Part shown: in pieces, positions 1 through 5,208 of the stretch
Position numbering within the stretch: position 1 is the stretch's first letter
Layout: every line of letters starts with the position of its first letter
NCBI GenBank assembly: GCA_900552735.1
Contig: USBA01000111.1
Span: forward strand, 1 to 6,419
Length of the DNA stretch: 6,419 nt
Source: an uncultured Collinsella sp.
Lineage (GTDB): Bacteria; Actinomycetota; Coriobacteriia; Coriobacteriales; Coriobacteriaceae
Reading direction: 5' to 3'
Made by a program: the position numbers and the translations under genes
The notes under the pieces: model-generated
Seen by the model: the letters and a program-made list of their open reading frames with translations, nothing else
What the model was told of the DNA's origin: nothing
Databases searched by the model: none

Positions 1-230
1 TCGTTAACGGGACGGTCCACCTTATAGACCTCACCCGAAACGCTCACGTAGCCCAAAAGCGACACATGGCTTTTGCCGACGAATTCGACGACATAGCATG
101 ATTCATGCGGGTCCTCGCCAAAGAGTTTCCAGACCACGCCATATGAGCGCCCCGCAGGCTGCTCGGGCATCGCCGGAAAGCGCTTCTTGGGATCGAGAAA
201 CCTGAGCTTGTATGTCGGACGCTCTGCCAC
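1..230 (-). CDS. Unrecognised protein, N-terminal part (runs off left edge)
   Basis: An open minus-strand frame starts at a GTG (228-230) and continues to the window edge, giving about 76 residues that begin VAERPTYKLRFLDPKKRF. An in-frame TGA lies three codons before the GTG, so the frame cannot extend further upstream. An AGGGTGA ribosome-binding-like sequence sits 6 bases before the GTG, which supports this start. The visible part looks soluble, with alternating aromatic and hydrophobic residues (YGVVWKLFGED, CYVVEFVGKSHVSLLGYVSV) that suggest a beta-rich fold. I recognise no family. It lies downstream of the tRNA-Arg gene on the same strand, separated from it by that gene's terminator. 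A competing minus-strand frame over 103-288 is also open but has less protein-like composition. A decayed or frameshifted gene cannot be excluded because only the 5' end is visible. Confidence 0.5.
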   Translation of the reverse strand, partial: MAERPTYKLRFLDPKKRFPAMPEQPAGRSYGVVWKLFGEDPHESCYVVEFVGKSHVSLLGYVSVSGEVYKVDRPVN

Positions 231-363
231 GAAGTATCACCCTGATCGGTCGCTTGAAGAAGGAGTGGTCACGGATGGGCCGCGACACCTACTCGAAATC
301 TTACACGAGTCGATGAGAAATAGTCCCCATTGACCGAGGTTCGAATCCATGCGGTGTTTACGT

Positions 364-392
364 AAAAGAAAAGCCCCCGTTGCCGGGAGCTT
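364..392 (-). terminator. Rho-independent terminator of tRNA-Arg
   Basis: Read on the minus strand, a 9-bp stem (371-379 with 384-392, one G-T wobble) closes a GCAA tetraloop and is followed by TTTTCTTTT. It begins about 10 bases after the CCA end of the tRNA-Arg gene, so it is the natural end of that transcript. The stem-loop is nearly the same as the one after tRNA-Leu. Confidence 0.8.
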
Positions 393-402
393 TAATCTCA
401 AA

Positions 403-479
403 TGGTGCGGCGTATAGGATTCGAACCTATGACGTTCTGATTCGTAGTCAGACCCTCTATCCAGCTGAGGTAACGCCGC
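403..479 (-). tRNA. tRNA-Arg, anticodon ACG
   Basis: The minus strand folds into a complete cloverleaf of 77 nt. The acceptor stem GCGGCGT pairs with ACGCCGC, the D stem is CCTC/GAGG, the anticodon stem is TCTGA/TCAGA around the loop CTACGAA, and the T arm is ATAGG-TTCGAAT-CCTAT. The anticodon ACG reads CGN arginine codons. In bacteria its first base is normally deaminated to inosine by TadA. Discriminator A and a gene-encoded CCA end (403-405) are present. No mismatch is visible in any stem, so it should be functional. A promoter-like pair lies just upstream and a terminator just downstream, so it is probably transcribed alone. Confidence 0.97.
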
Positions 480-491
480 AGCGCAAGACAT

Positions 492-520
492 ATAAAACCA
501 CTTTAGCTTATTGGAGTCAA
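492..520 (-). promoter_or_regulatory. Promoter of tRNA-Arg
   Basis: On the minus strand a TTGACT -35 box (515-520) lies 17 bp from a TTTTAT -10 box (492-497). Transcription would start roughly 5 bases before the mature tRNA 5' end. Spacing and position fit a housekeeping sigma-70-type promoter. The -10 box is only a 4/6 match. Confidence 0.6.
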
Positions 521-556
521 GCACAATCTCAAACTTTTTTGTGGAACGCAGTTTTG

Positions 557-934
557 TCATGCTGCTCCGCATATACCGCCGTTCCCCGTACGATTGATTG
601 GCTTTTCGATCACGTCAAACTTGGCATCAAGTTCTCTCAGGAGCGATCTCACCCGCTGGGCGCAATCATAATCGGCAAACGAGATGCTCAGCATGCGCGC
701 GACCTGGTTGGAAGTCCCAACTCCATAGAAGTGCTCCAGCGCCACAAGCCCCTCGTGCGTCACAAAGGTCTCGACCACATGCGGCGACTCCTCAAAGCAC
801 CATTGGGTCAACGGACCCTCACTCGTCTGCCGAAGCACCAGGCCACCCATGCCAGACGGCTCACACGTTACAAGCAGGTACTCCCCGCCCTCATCGCTCT
901 GGAACAAAACAACCCGCTCGTCGAACAGCTCCAT
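557..934 (-). CDS. Unrecognised 125-residue soluble protein
   Basis: This frame begins MELFDERVVLFQSDEGGEY and ends at a TGA at 557-559. I chose the ATG at 932-934 over the GTG one codon upstream because AAGGGG lies 5 bases before the ATG but only 2 bases before the GTG. There is no signal peptide or membrane segment. The protein is acidic and looks compact: an N-terminal half likely rich in strands (RVVLFQS, YLLVTCEP, GLVLRQTS) and a C-terminal helical part (CAQRVRSLLRELDAKFDVIE, about 90-109). The central motif ESPHVVETFVTHEGLVALEH is distinctive, but I do not recognise a family. It stands alone between the serS terminator and the tRNA-Arg promoter. No strong terminator is visible after it. 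A LexA-box-like palindrome lies about 60 bp upstream. Codon use matches the neighbouring genes, so I believe it is a real gene of unknown function. Confidence 0.8.
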   Translation of the reverse strand: MELFDERVVLFQSDEGGEYLLVTCEPSGMGGLVLRQTSEGPLTQWCFEESPHVVETFVTHEGLVALEHFYGVGTSNQVARMLSISFADYDCAQRVRSLLRELDAKFDVIEKPINRTGNGGICGAA

Positions 935-993
935 CACATCCCCTTTCTCTTGCTCTTAGCTAGCAAAAGCATAGCAGGTAAATGGCTGTATAC

Positions 994-1007
994 AGAACGT
1001 TTGTTCG
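994..1007 (-). promoter_or_regulatory. LexA/SOS-box-like palindrome upstream of the 125-residue gene
   Basis: On the minus strand the sequence reads CGAACAAACGTTCT. It fits the Gram-positive LexA consensus CGAACRNRYGTTYC at 13 of 14 positions and the mycobacterial-type core CGAAC-N4-GTTCG at 9 of 10. It overlaps a weak -35 element (TTCTGT, 992-997), placed 18 bp from a TATGCT -10 at 968-973, a position where a bound repressor would block transcription. A second palindrome, CTGTATACAG, is adjacent at 986-995. Assignment to LexA is inference. The regulator gene is not in the window. Confidence 0.4.
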
Positions 1008-1053
1008 TGTGTTTTCTATCGAGCTGTCCGCACGGCATGGTATATCCGTACAC

Positions 1054-1082
1054 AAAAAGGGCGCCCCTAAAAGGAGCGCCCT
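1054..1082 (-). terminator. Rho-independent terminator of serS
   Basis: On the minus strand GGGCGCTCC (1073-1081) pairs with GGGGCGCCC (1059-1067) around a 5-base TTTTA loop. There is one G-T wobble and one extra A-T pair at the base, and TTTTT follows (1054-1058). It starts 24 bases after the serS stop codon. Confidence 0.9.
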
Positions 1083-1105
1083 CGCAAATCGCCTATGCAG
1101 CTAGC

Positions 1106-2389
1106 TTACGCGACCGGCTCGATCTTCTCGAGGCCGCCCATGTAGGGACGCAGAACCTCGGGGATCGTGATGGTGCCGTCGGCGTTCTGGTAGTTCTCCA
1201 GAATGGCAGCCATGGTACGACCAGCCGGCAGGCCGGAACCGTTAAGGGTGTGCAGGTAGCGCGAGCCCTTGAAGTTCTCGGGGTCGCGATACTTGATGTT
1301 GGCGCGACGGGCCTGGAAGTCGCCGCAATTGGAGCAGGAGCTGATCTCCTTGTAGGCGTTGTAGCTCGGCAGCCAAACCTCGATGTCGTAGGTCTGACGG
1401 GCGGAGAAGCCCAGGTCGCCGGTGCACAGGCTAATCACGCGATACGGCAGGCCCAGCTGCTGCAGCAGGTACTCGGCCTCGGCGGTCATGCTCTCGAGCT
1501 CCTCGTCGGACTCCTCCGGCTTGGCAAACTTGACCATCTCAACTTTGTCGAACTCGTGCTGGCGAATGATGCCGCGGGTGTCGCGACCGGCGGAACCGGC
1601 CTCCTCGCGGAAGCAGGGGGTGAAAGCGGTGTAGCGGCGCGGCAGGGTGTCGGCATCGAGGACCTCGCCGGCGTGCAGGTTGGTGAGCACGACCTCGGCG
1701 GTGGGAATCAGGAAGTTGTCGCCCGAGACGTGATAGGCGTCGTCCTCGAACTTGGGCAGCTGACCCGTGCCAAACATGGTCTGACGCTTGACGACGATAG
1801 GCGGCCACCACTCCTTAAAGCCACGGCTAATGTGCGTATCGAGGAAGAAGTTGATGAGGGCGCGCTCCAGGCGGGCGCCAGCGCCACCGAGAACGGTAAA
1901 ACGGCTGCCGGAGAGCTTGTTGCCGCGCTCGAAGTCGAGGATGTCCAGATCGGTGCCCAGATCCCAGTGCGGCTTAAAGTCGAAGTCGAACTCGCGCGGG
2001 GTGCCCCAGCGGCGACGCTCGATGTTCTCGTCCTCGTCCTTACCGTATGGAGTAGCCTCGCACGGAATGTTGGGCAGGTGAGACATGAAGTCGTACTGCT
2101 CCTGCTCAAGAGCGGTACGGCGCTCGGCCAGACCGTCGATCTTCTCGTTGACGGCGCGCACGGCCTCCTTGGCGGCCTCGGCCTCGTCCTTCTTGCCCTC
2201 CTTCATCAGGGCGCCGATCTTCTTGGACTCGGCATTGCGCGTAGCCTGGAGCTCCTCGACCTCGGTGATGACGGCACGACGCTCGTCGTCGAGCTCAAAG
2301 AACTTCTCGCGATCCCAAGACGTCTGGCGGTTAGCCATGGCGACATCGATGGCATCGGGGTTCTCGCGAACAAACTTGATATCAAGCAT
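1106..2389 (-). CDS. serS: Seryl-tRNA synthetase
   Basis: This 427-residue class II aminoacyl-tRNA synthetase charges tRNA-Ser (and tRNA-Sec) with serine using ATP in the cytoplasm. Residues 1-105 form the N-terminal helical arm, typically a long antiparallel coiled coil that grips the tRNA-Ser variable arm; the charged repeat ELQATRNAESKKIGALMKEG is visible from about 46. The catalytic domain carries motif 1 near 188-201 (SRGFKEWWPPIVVK), the serine-site TAE at 230-232, motif 2 at 260-280 (FREEAGSAGRDTRG) and motif 3 at 381-400 (TLNGSGLPAGRTMAAILENY). Length and motifs are normal for the family. The start is the ATG at 2387-2389, which has GGAGGA 4 bases upstream. An in-frame ATG nine codons earlier lacks such a site and would add MECISPEDL. 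The gene is monocistronic, with its own promoter region and terminator. No T-box leader is visible, as the untranslated leader is only about 50 nt. Confidence 0.98.
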   Translation of the reverse strand: MLDIKFVRENPDAIDVAMANRQTSWDREKFFELDDERRAVITEVEELQATRNAESKKIGALMKEGKKDEAEAAKEAVRAVNEKIDGLAERRTALEQEQYDFMSHLPNIPCEATPYGKDEDENIERRRWGTPREFDFDFKPHWDLGTDLDILDFERGNKLSGSRFTVLGGAGARLERALINFFLDTHISRGFKEWWPPIVVKRQTMFGTGQLPKFEDDAYHVSGDNFLIPTAEVVLTNLHAGEVLDADTLPRRYTAFTPCFREEAGSAGRDTRGIIRQHEFDKVEMVKFAKPEESDEELESMTAEAEYLLQQLGLPYRVISLCTGDLGFSARQTYDIEVWLPSYNAYKEISSCSNCGDFQARRANIKYRDPENFKGSRYLHTLNGSGLPAGRTMAAILENYQNADGTITIPEVLRPYMGGLEKIEPVA

Positions 2390-2418
2390 TAGATCCTCCG
2401 GCGATATACATTCCATTT

Positions 2419-2457
2419 AGGTTGCAACCTTGTACATGTATGGGCAAGTATATACTT
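2419..2457. promoter_or_regulatory. Three tandem palindromes between serS and the small membrane protein gene
   Basis: The divergent spacer holds AGGTTGCAACCT (2419-2430, perfect 12 bp), TACATGTA (2433-2440, perfect 8 bp) and AAGTATATACTT (2446-2457, perfect 12 bp), almost back to back. The third contains TATACT on both strands and so can serve as a -10 box in either direction. The first would fall within the serS leader. This arrangement fits an operator region controlling one or both divergent genes. The regulator is unknown, and a purely structural role is possible. Confidence 0.4.
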
Positions 2458-2476
2458 ATGAGCGTTTACGACCCAA
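2447..2476 (-). promoter_or_regulatory. Likely serS promoter
   Basis: On the minus strand TTGGGT (2471-2476) lies 18 bp from TATACT (2447-2452, 5/6 match to the -10 consensus). Transcription would begin near 2440, leaving a leader of about 50 nt. The same palindromic -10 could also drive the plus-strand gene at 2501, starting near 2463, but no convincing -35 is seen in that direction. Confidence 0.45.
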
Positions 2477-2500
2477 CTCAACTACGCAAGAAGGCACCCA

Positions 2501-2674
2501 ATGGACGCAGTTTTTTCCTTTTTGTTTGGCACCCGCACCGGTTTTGCCATCCTTTTCGCCGGCGGCATCCTGCTGTTTGCGATTCTTGCCTTTGTAATGG
2601 AGAAGCGCACCCATAAGATGTATGTCGACCGCGGACCCAAGTCCGAGGACGATCAAGACAGCTTCTGGGACTAA
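2501..2674 (+). CDS. Small single-span membrane protein (57 residues)
   Basis: The frame reads MDAVFSFLFGTRTGFAILFA, continues GGILLFAILAFVMEKR and ends in an acidic tail, SEDDQDSFWD. Residues about 14-33 form one uninterrupted hydrophobic helix. The following EKRTHK is basic, which by the positive-inside rule places the C-terminal tail in the cytoplasm; this orientation is inferred. AGAAGG lies 6 bases before the ATG. It is the only convincing plus-strand gene in the window, divergent from serS and convergent with proC. Its TAA (2672-2674) sits at the very edge of the repeat element. I do not recognise a family. The composition (helix plus charged tail) and the good ribosome-binding site support a real short gene. 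An overlapping plus-strand frame from 2458 to 2616 looks less protein-like. Confidence 0.72.
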   Translation: MDAVFSFLFGTRTGFAILFAGGILLFAILAFVMEKRTHKMYVDRGPKSEDDQDSFWD

Positions 2675-2838
2675 CCTGCCAAAAAGGGACAGGTTTATTT
2701 TGGTCGGTTTTATCTGGTCAAACGCAAGCGCCCCGCAACTGGAATTGAGCCAGTTGCGGGGCGCTTTTCGCTAAAAGGACAAAACCGCAGAAAATACCTG
2801 CCAAAAATAAACCTGTCTTTTTTGGTCGGTTTTTCTGG
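2673..2838. repeat. Compact REP/MITE-like repeat element with inverted arms around a hairpin
   Basis: The left arm (2673-2717) and right arm (2788-2838) are related in two ways. Their edges are direct copies (ACCTGCCAAAAA at 2674-2685 and 2796-2807; TTTTGGTCGGTTTT at 2698-2711 and 2820-2833; CTGG at 2714 and 2835). Their cores are reverse complements (GACAGGTTTATTTT at 2688-2701 against AAAATAAACCTGTC at 2804-2817). Each arm taken whole is an imperfect palindrome. A perfect 17-bp hairpin lies between the arms. No transposase is encoded, so any movement would be in trans. From memory, short repeats of this look recur in coriobacterial genomes, and REP-type repeats are often served by Y1 (RAYT) transposases; neither point was checked. 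The element contains the proC stop codon and abuts the stop of the small plus-strand gene. Confidence 0.65.
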
Positions 2839-3602
2839 AGAGTTGCGTCGATTGCCTTGACCAGGGCGCTGCGCATGCCGGCGTCCTCGAGCGCAACGAC
2901 GCCCTTGATGGTGGCACCACCAGGCGAGCATACGGCATCCTTCATCGCCGCAGGATGCTGGCCAGTTGCAAGCTGCAACTTTGCCGTACCCAGCACCATC
3001 TGGCTCACGATGCGATAGGCATCGGCGCGCGGAATACCGTGCTTGACGGCCGCATCGCCCAGGGCCTCGATCGCCATGGCGACAAATGCCGGGGCGCAGC
3101 CGCCCACGGTGCCGCCCACAAACAGCAGGCTCGAATCGAGCTCGACCACCGTACCGAGCTTGCCAAGCAGGCCGAGCACCGTGTCGCGCTGTTCATCACT
3201 AAGCGTGGAAGCCTTCTCACAGGCGATGACGCCCTCGCCCACCGAAACCGGTGTGTTGGGCACCGTCGAGATATGCGCGACGCCCGGCAGGACCTGCTCC
3301 CACTTGGCACTGTCCCAGGTCCAGGCAACCGACAGAACGACCTTTTTGGCAAGAGCATCCTTGAGCGGGGCGAATACCTTCTCGATCATGTACGGTTTGA
3401 CCGCAGCGACCACGATATCGGATGCGGCGACAGCCTCGGCGGCATCGTGGCAGGCGACCATGCCGCGCGCCTCGCAGCGCTCAACCAGTGCGTCGTAGCG
3501 ACCCGCGCAGGCGCACATGTCGCTCGCAGCTACACCGGCAGCGATCCAGCCATCGGCCATAGCGCTCGCCATATTGCCAAAACCGACAAACCCAATCTTC
3601 AT
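2718..3602 (-). CDS. proC: Pyrroline-5-carboxylate reductase with repeat-encoded C-terminal tail
   Basis: The enzyme catalyses the last step of proline synthesis, reducing pyrroline-5-carboxylate to proline with NAD(P)H in the cytoplasm. The N-terminal Rossmann motif is FVGFGNMASAM (5-15), VAAVKP is at 65-70, VPNTPVSVGEGV is at 114-125, and the C-terminal dimerisation domain carries the family signature HPAAMKDAVCSPGGATIKGV at 216-235. The start at 3600-3602 has AGAGGA 9 bases upstream. At 294 residues it is longer than typical ProC (about 260-275). Homology stops near residue 255 and the rest is encoded by the repeat element. That tail has a basic stretch (KNRPKK, 257-262) and a hydrophobic one (TGLFLAGIFCGFVLLA, 263-278). 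The usual V-S-G-S-x-P-A-Y segment reads V-G-G-C-A-P-A-F here (166-173), so both family serines are replaced. It follows rlmH by 73 bp without a terminator and may be co-transcribed. Confidence 0.92.
   Translation of the reverse strand: MKIGFVGFGNMASAMADGWIAAGVAASDMCACAGRYDALVERCEARGMVACHDAAEAVAASDIVVAAVKPYMIEKVFAPLKDALAKKVVLSVAWTWDSAKWEQVLPGVAHISTVPNTPVSVGEGVIACEKASTLSDEQRDTVLGLLGKLGTVVELDSSLLFVGGTVGGCAPAFVAMAIEALGDAAVKHGIPRADAYRIVSQMVLGTAKLQLATGQHPAAMKDAVCSPGGATIKGVVALEDAGMRSALVKAIDATLQKNRPKKTGLFLAGIFCGFVLLAKSAPQLAQFQLRGACV
2726..2768 (+). terminator. Strong hairpin terminator inside the repeat element
   Basis: A perfect 17-bp stem (2726-2742 with 2750-2766) closes a 7-base AATTGAG loop, and TTTT overlaps the stem end on the plus strand (2765-2768). 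In the plus direction it can end the transcript of the 57-residue gene. In the minus direction the same stem is encoded within the last codons of proC and is not followed by a clear T run. A weaker hairpin, AACCTG/CAGGTT (2673-2678 with 2690-2695) followed by TATTTT, lies just before it and overlaps the small gene's stop codon. Confidence 0.7.
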
Positions 3603-3675
3603 ATCTCATAGTCCTCTCAGACACGCTCTTCAAAACGAAAGCTATTGTCCCACGCCATTGTTTCGTATTGCCGAC

Positions 3676-4146
3676 CTATTTGTGATACGGCTCGCCACGG
3701 CTGATCTTGCAGGCGCGGTAGATTTGCTCCAGCAGCACCACGCGTGCCAGGTTATGCGGCAAGGTAATGCGTCCAAAGCTGAGCATCTCGTCGGCGCGGG
3801 CGCGCACGTCATCGCTCACGCCGTCCGATCCGCCGATCACAAAGGCGATGTCGCTGTTACCACGCAGCATAAGATCGTCGAGCCTCGCCGAGAGCTCCTC
3901 ACTCGAACGCTCCTTGCCCTCGATAGCCAGCAGGATCACATGCGCTCGAGACGGCAAAGCAGCAAGAATCGCCGCCCCTTCCTTGTCACGCGCGGCATCA
4001 ACACCGCCCGCCTTAGCCGGGTCGATATCGGCCACCTCGCGGATATCAACCTTGGCATAGGCACCTAGGCGCTTGGTGTACTCAGCGCACGCGTCCTTCC
4101 AAAAGCGCTCCTTGAGCTTACCGACGCAAACGACGGTGTATTTCAC
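3676..4146 (-). CDS. rlmH: 23S rRNA pseudouridine-1915 N3-methyltransferase
   Basis: RlmH is a small SPOUT-class methyltransferase that uses S-adenosylmethionine to methylate pseudouridine 1915 in helix 69 of 23S rRNA on the assembled ribosome. The 156-residue length is typical. The knot region is plain: FVIGGSDGVS (102-111), LPHNLARVVLLEQIYRA (129-145) and the terminal GEPYHK (151-156). The KLKERFWKDACAEYTKRL segment (10-27) is the usual N-terminal signature. The start is a GTG (4144-4146) with AAGGAG 7 bases upstream, embedded in the last codons of the SPFH gene. Only 6 bases separate it from that gene's stop, so the two are very likely translated from one mRNA. Confidence 0.97.
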   Translation of the reverse strand: MKYTVVCVGKLKERFWKDACAEYTKRLGAYAKVDIREVADIDPAKAGGVDAARDKEGAAILAALPSRAHVILLAIEGKERSSEELSARLDDLMLRGNSDIAFVIGGSDGVSDDVRARADEMLSFGRITLPHNLARVVLLEQIYRACKISRGEPYHK

Positions 4147-4152
4147 GCGCGT

Positions 4153-5091
4153 CTACTCCTTCGAATCGTTTTGAACTTTGCCGGCGGTCAGCATCTGCTC
4201 GAACATCGAGGCCGACTGCGAGAAATCGCTCGGCAGCACGACCGTCGAGGTTTTACCCGTACGAGCGAACTCCGTCATCATCTCGGACCACTGCGTAAAC
4301 ATGAACAGCTGGTTGGCCTCGTCGTTACCGACTCCCGTCTCCTGGATGATCTCGAGCGAATCTTTGATACCCAGTGCAATGGCCTTGCGCTGGTTGGCGA
4401 TGCCCTCGCCCGCCTTTTCCATAGCCTCGGCCTCGGCGGTCGCCTCGGTGACGCGCTTGATGCGGTCGGCCTCGGCGAGCTCCTGTGCCGCAGCGCGCTT
4501 GCGCTGGGCGGCGTTGATGTCGTTCATGGAGTTCTCGACCTCGGTCGGCAGCGCGATTTTGGTGATGAGCGTCGACACGAGGGTGAAGCCGTAGGCGGCC
4601 ATCTGCTCGGAAACGGTAGCGTTGACATCCTTGGCGATGTCATCCTTCTTGGCAAAGACCTCATCGAGTGTGTAGACGGGAATCGAAGAGCGTAGGGCGT
4701 CGGTGATGAAGTCACGCATCTGGTCGACGGGCTCCTGCAGCATGTAGTAGCTCTTGTAGATACCCGAATCTGCCGGGCCGGCGCCCATGTCATAGCTCAC
4801 GTGGTACTGAGCAGAGACCTCAAGGCCGATGGTCACGTTGTCCTGGGTCTTAACGTCGATGCCAAAACCGTTTTTCATGGTGCGCAGGCTCACCGTGGCG
4901 GCCTTGCGGTCGATCACGGGCACCTTCATGTGGAAGCCCGCGTTGACGATGCGGTTAAACTTGCCCAGACGCTCGATGATCACGGCATGTTGCTGTTCAA
5001 CGACATAGCAGGCGTTGGGAAGCAGCAGCAACAAAATGATGATGGGAAGCAGAAGGCTCGTAAGGGCGGCAATGATACCGGACAACAGCAT
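4153..5091 (-). CDS. Membrane-anchored SPFH/band-7 (stomatin/QmcA-like) protein
   Basis: The 312-residue protein starts with one hydrophobic anchor (about 4-25, rich in Leu and Ile) and then VVEQQHAVIIERLGKFNRIV, the classic opening of the SPFH domain (about 30-195). A helical Ala/Glu/Lys-rich stretch follows (about 190-245: AAQRKRAAAQELAEAD, EATAEAEAMEKAGEG), as in stomatins, prohibitins and plant hypersensitive-induced reaction proteins. Such proteins form large membrane rings or scaffolds that organise microdomains and often modulate proteases. No NfeD-like or FtsH partner is adjacent, so its specific role is unknown. The start is the ATG at 5089-5091 with GAGGAGA just upstream. A GTG seven codons earlier is weaker. 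It is the first gene of an operon with rlmH. A possible -10 (TATCCT, 5124-5129) lies upstream without a convincing -35. Confidence 0.93.
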   Translation of the reverse strand: MLLSGIIAALTSLLLPIIILLLLLPNACYVVEQQHAVIIERLGKFNRIVNAGFHMKVPVIDRKAATVSLRTMKNGFGIDVKTQDNVTIGLEVSAQYHVSYDMGAGPADSGIYKSYYMLQEPVDQMRDFITDALRSSIPVYTLDEVFAKKDDIAKDVNATVSEQMAAYGFTLVSTLITKIALPTEVENSMNDINAAQRKRAAAQELAEADRIKRVTEATAEAEAMEKAGEGIANQRKAIALGIKDSLEIIQETGVGNDEANQLFMFTQWSEMMTEFARTGKTSTVVLPSDFSQSASMFEQMLTAGKVQNDSKE

Positions 5092-5171
5092 GGTCTCTCC
5101 TCTGATAGGCACACGTTGGCACTAGGATACCCGCACGAAGCAGCAACGTGACATCAACAAGAGGCCCATAA

Positions 5172-5198
5172 CAAAAAAGCTCCCATTGCTGGGAGCTC
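5172..5198 (-). terminator. Rho-independent terminator of tRNA-Leu
   Basis: On the minus strand AGCTCCCA (5190-5197) pairs perfectly with TGGGAGCT (5178-5185) around a GCAA tetraloop, followed by a T run ending at 5173. It starts about 11 bases after the CCA end of the tRNA. It should also shield the SPFH operon from upstream read-through. Confidence 0.9.
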
Positions 5199-5208
5199 TT
5201 TCATTTAA

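Noticed and set aside
237..572. A minus-strand 111-codon frame spanning tRNA-Arg.
   Set aside because: It reads through the tRNA, its terminator and its promoter, and the composition is not protein-like.
380..2392. A 670-codon open frame on the plus strand across tRNA-Arg and the whole of serS.
   Set aside because: It is antisense to two certain genes. Its apparent protein is dominated by Leu, Val, Gly and Ala, as expected from the complement of high-GC codons, and it has no domain or start signal.
2390..2440. Possible T-box or other riboswitch in the serS leader.
   Set aside because: The leader is only about 50 nt, with no specifier loop, T-box sequence or terminator/antiterminator pair.
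2458..2616. A plus-strand frame starting MSVYDPTQLRKKAPNG that overlaps the 57-residue gene.
   Set aside because: It would start almost at the presumed transcription start with no ribosome-binding site, and its later residues are Cys/His/Pro-rich in a non-protein-like way.
2955..3611. A long plus-strand open frame opposite proC.
   Set aside because: It mirrors proC codon bias, shows no recognisable motif and has no convincing start site.
4171..4695. A plus-strand open frame opposite the SPFH gene.
   Set aside because: It is an antisense shadow of a well-supported gene, with low-complexity composition.
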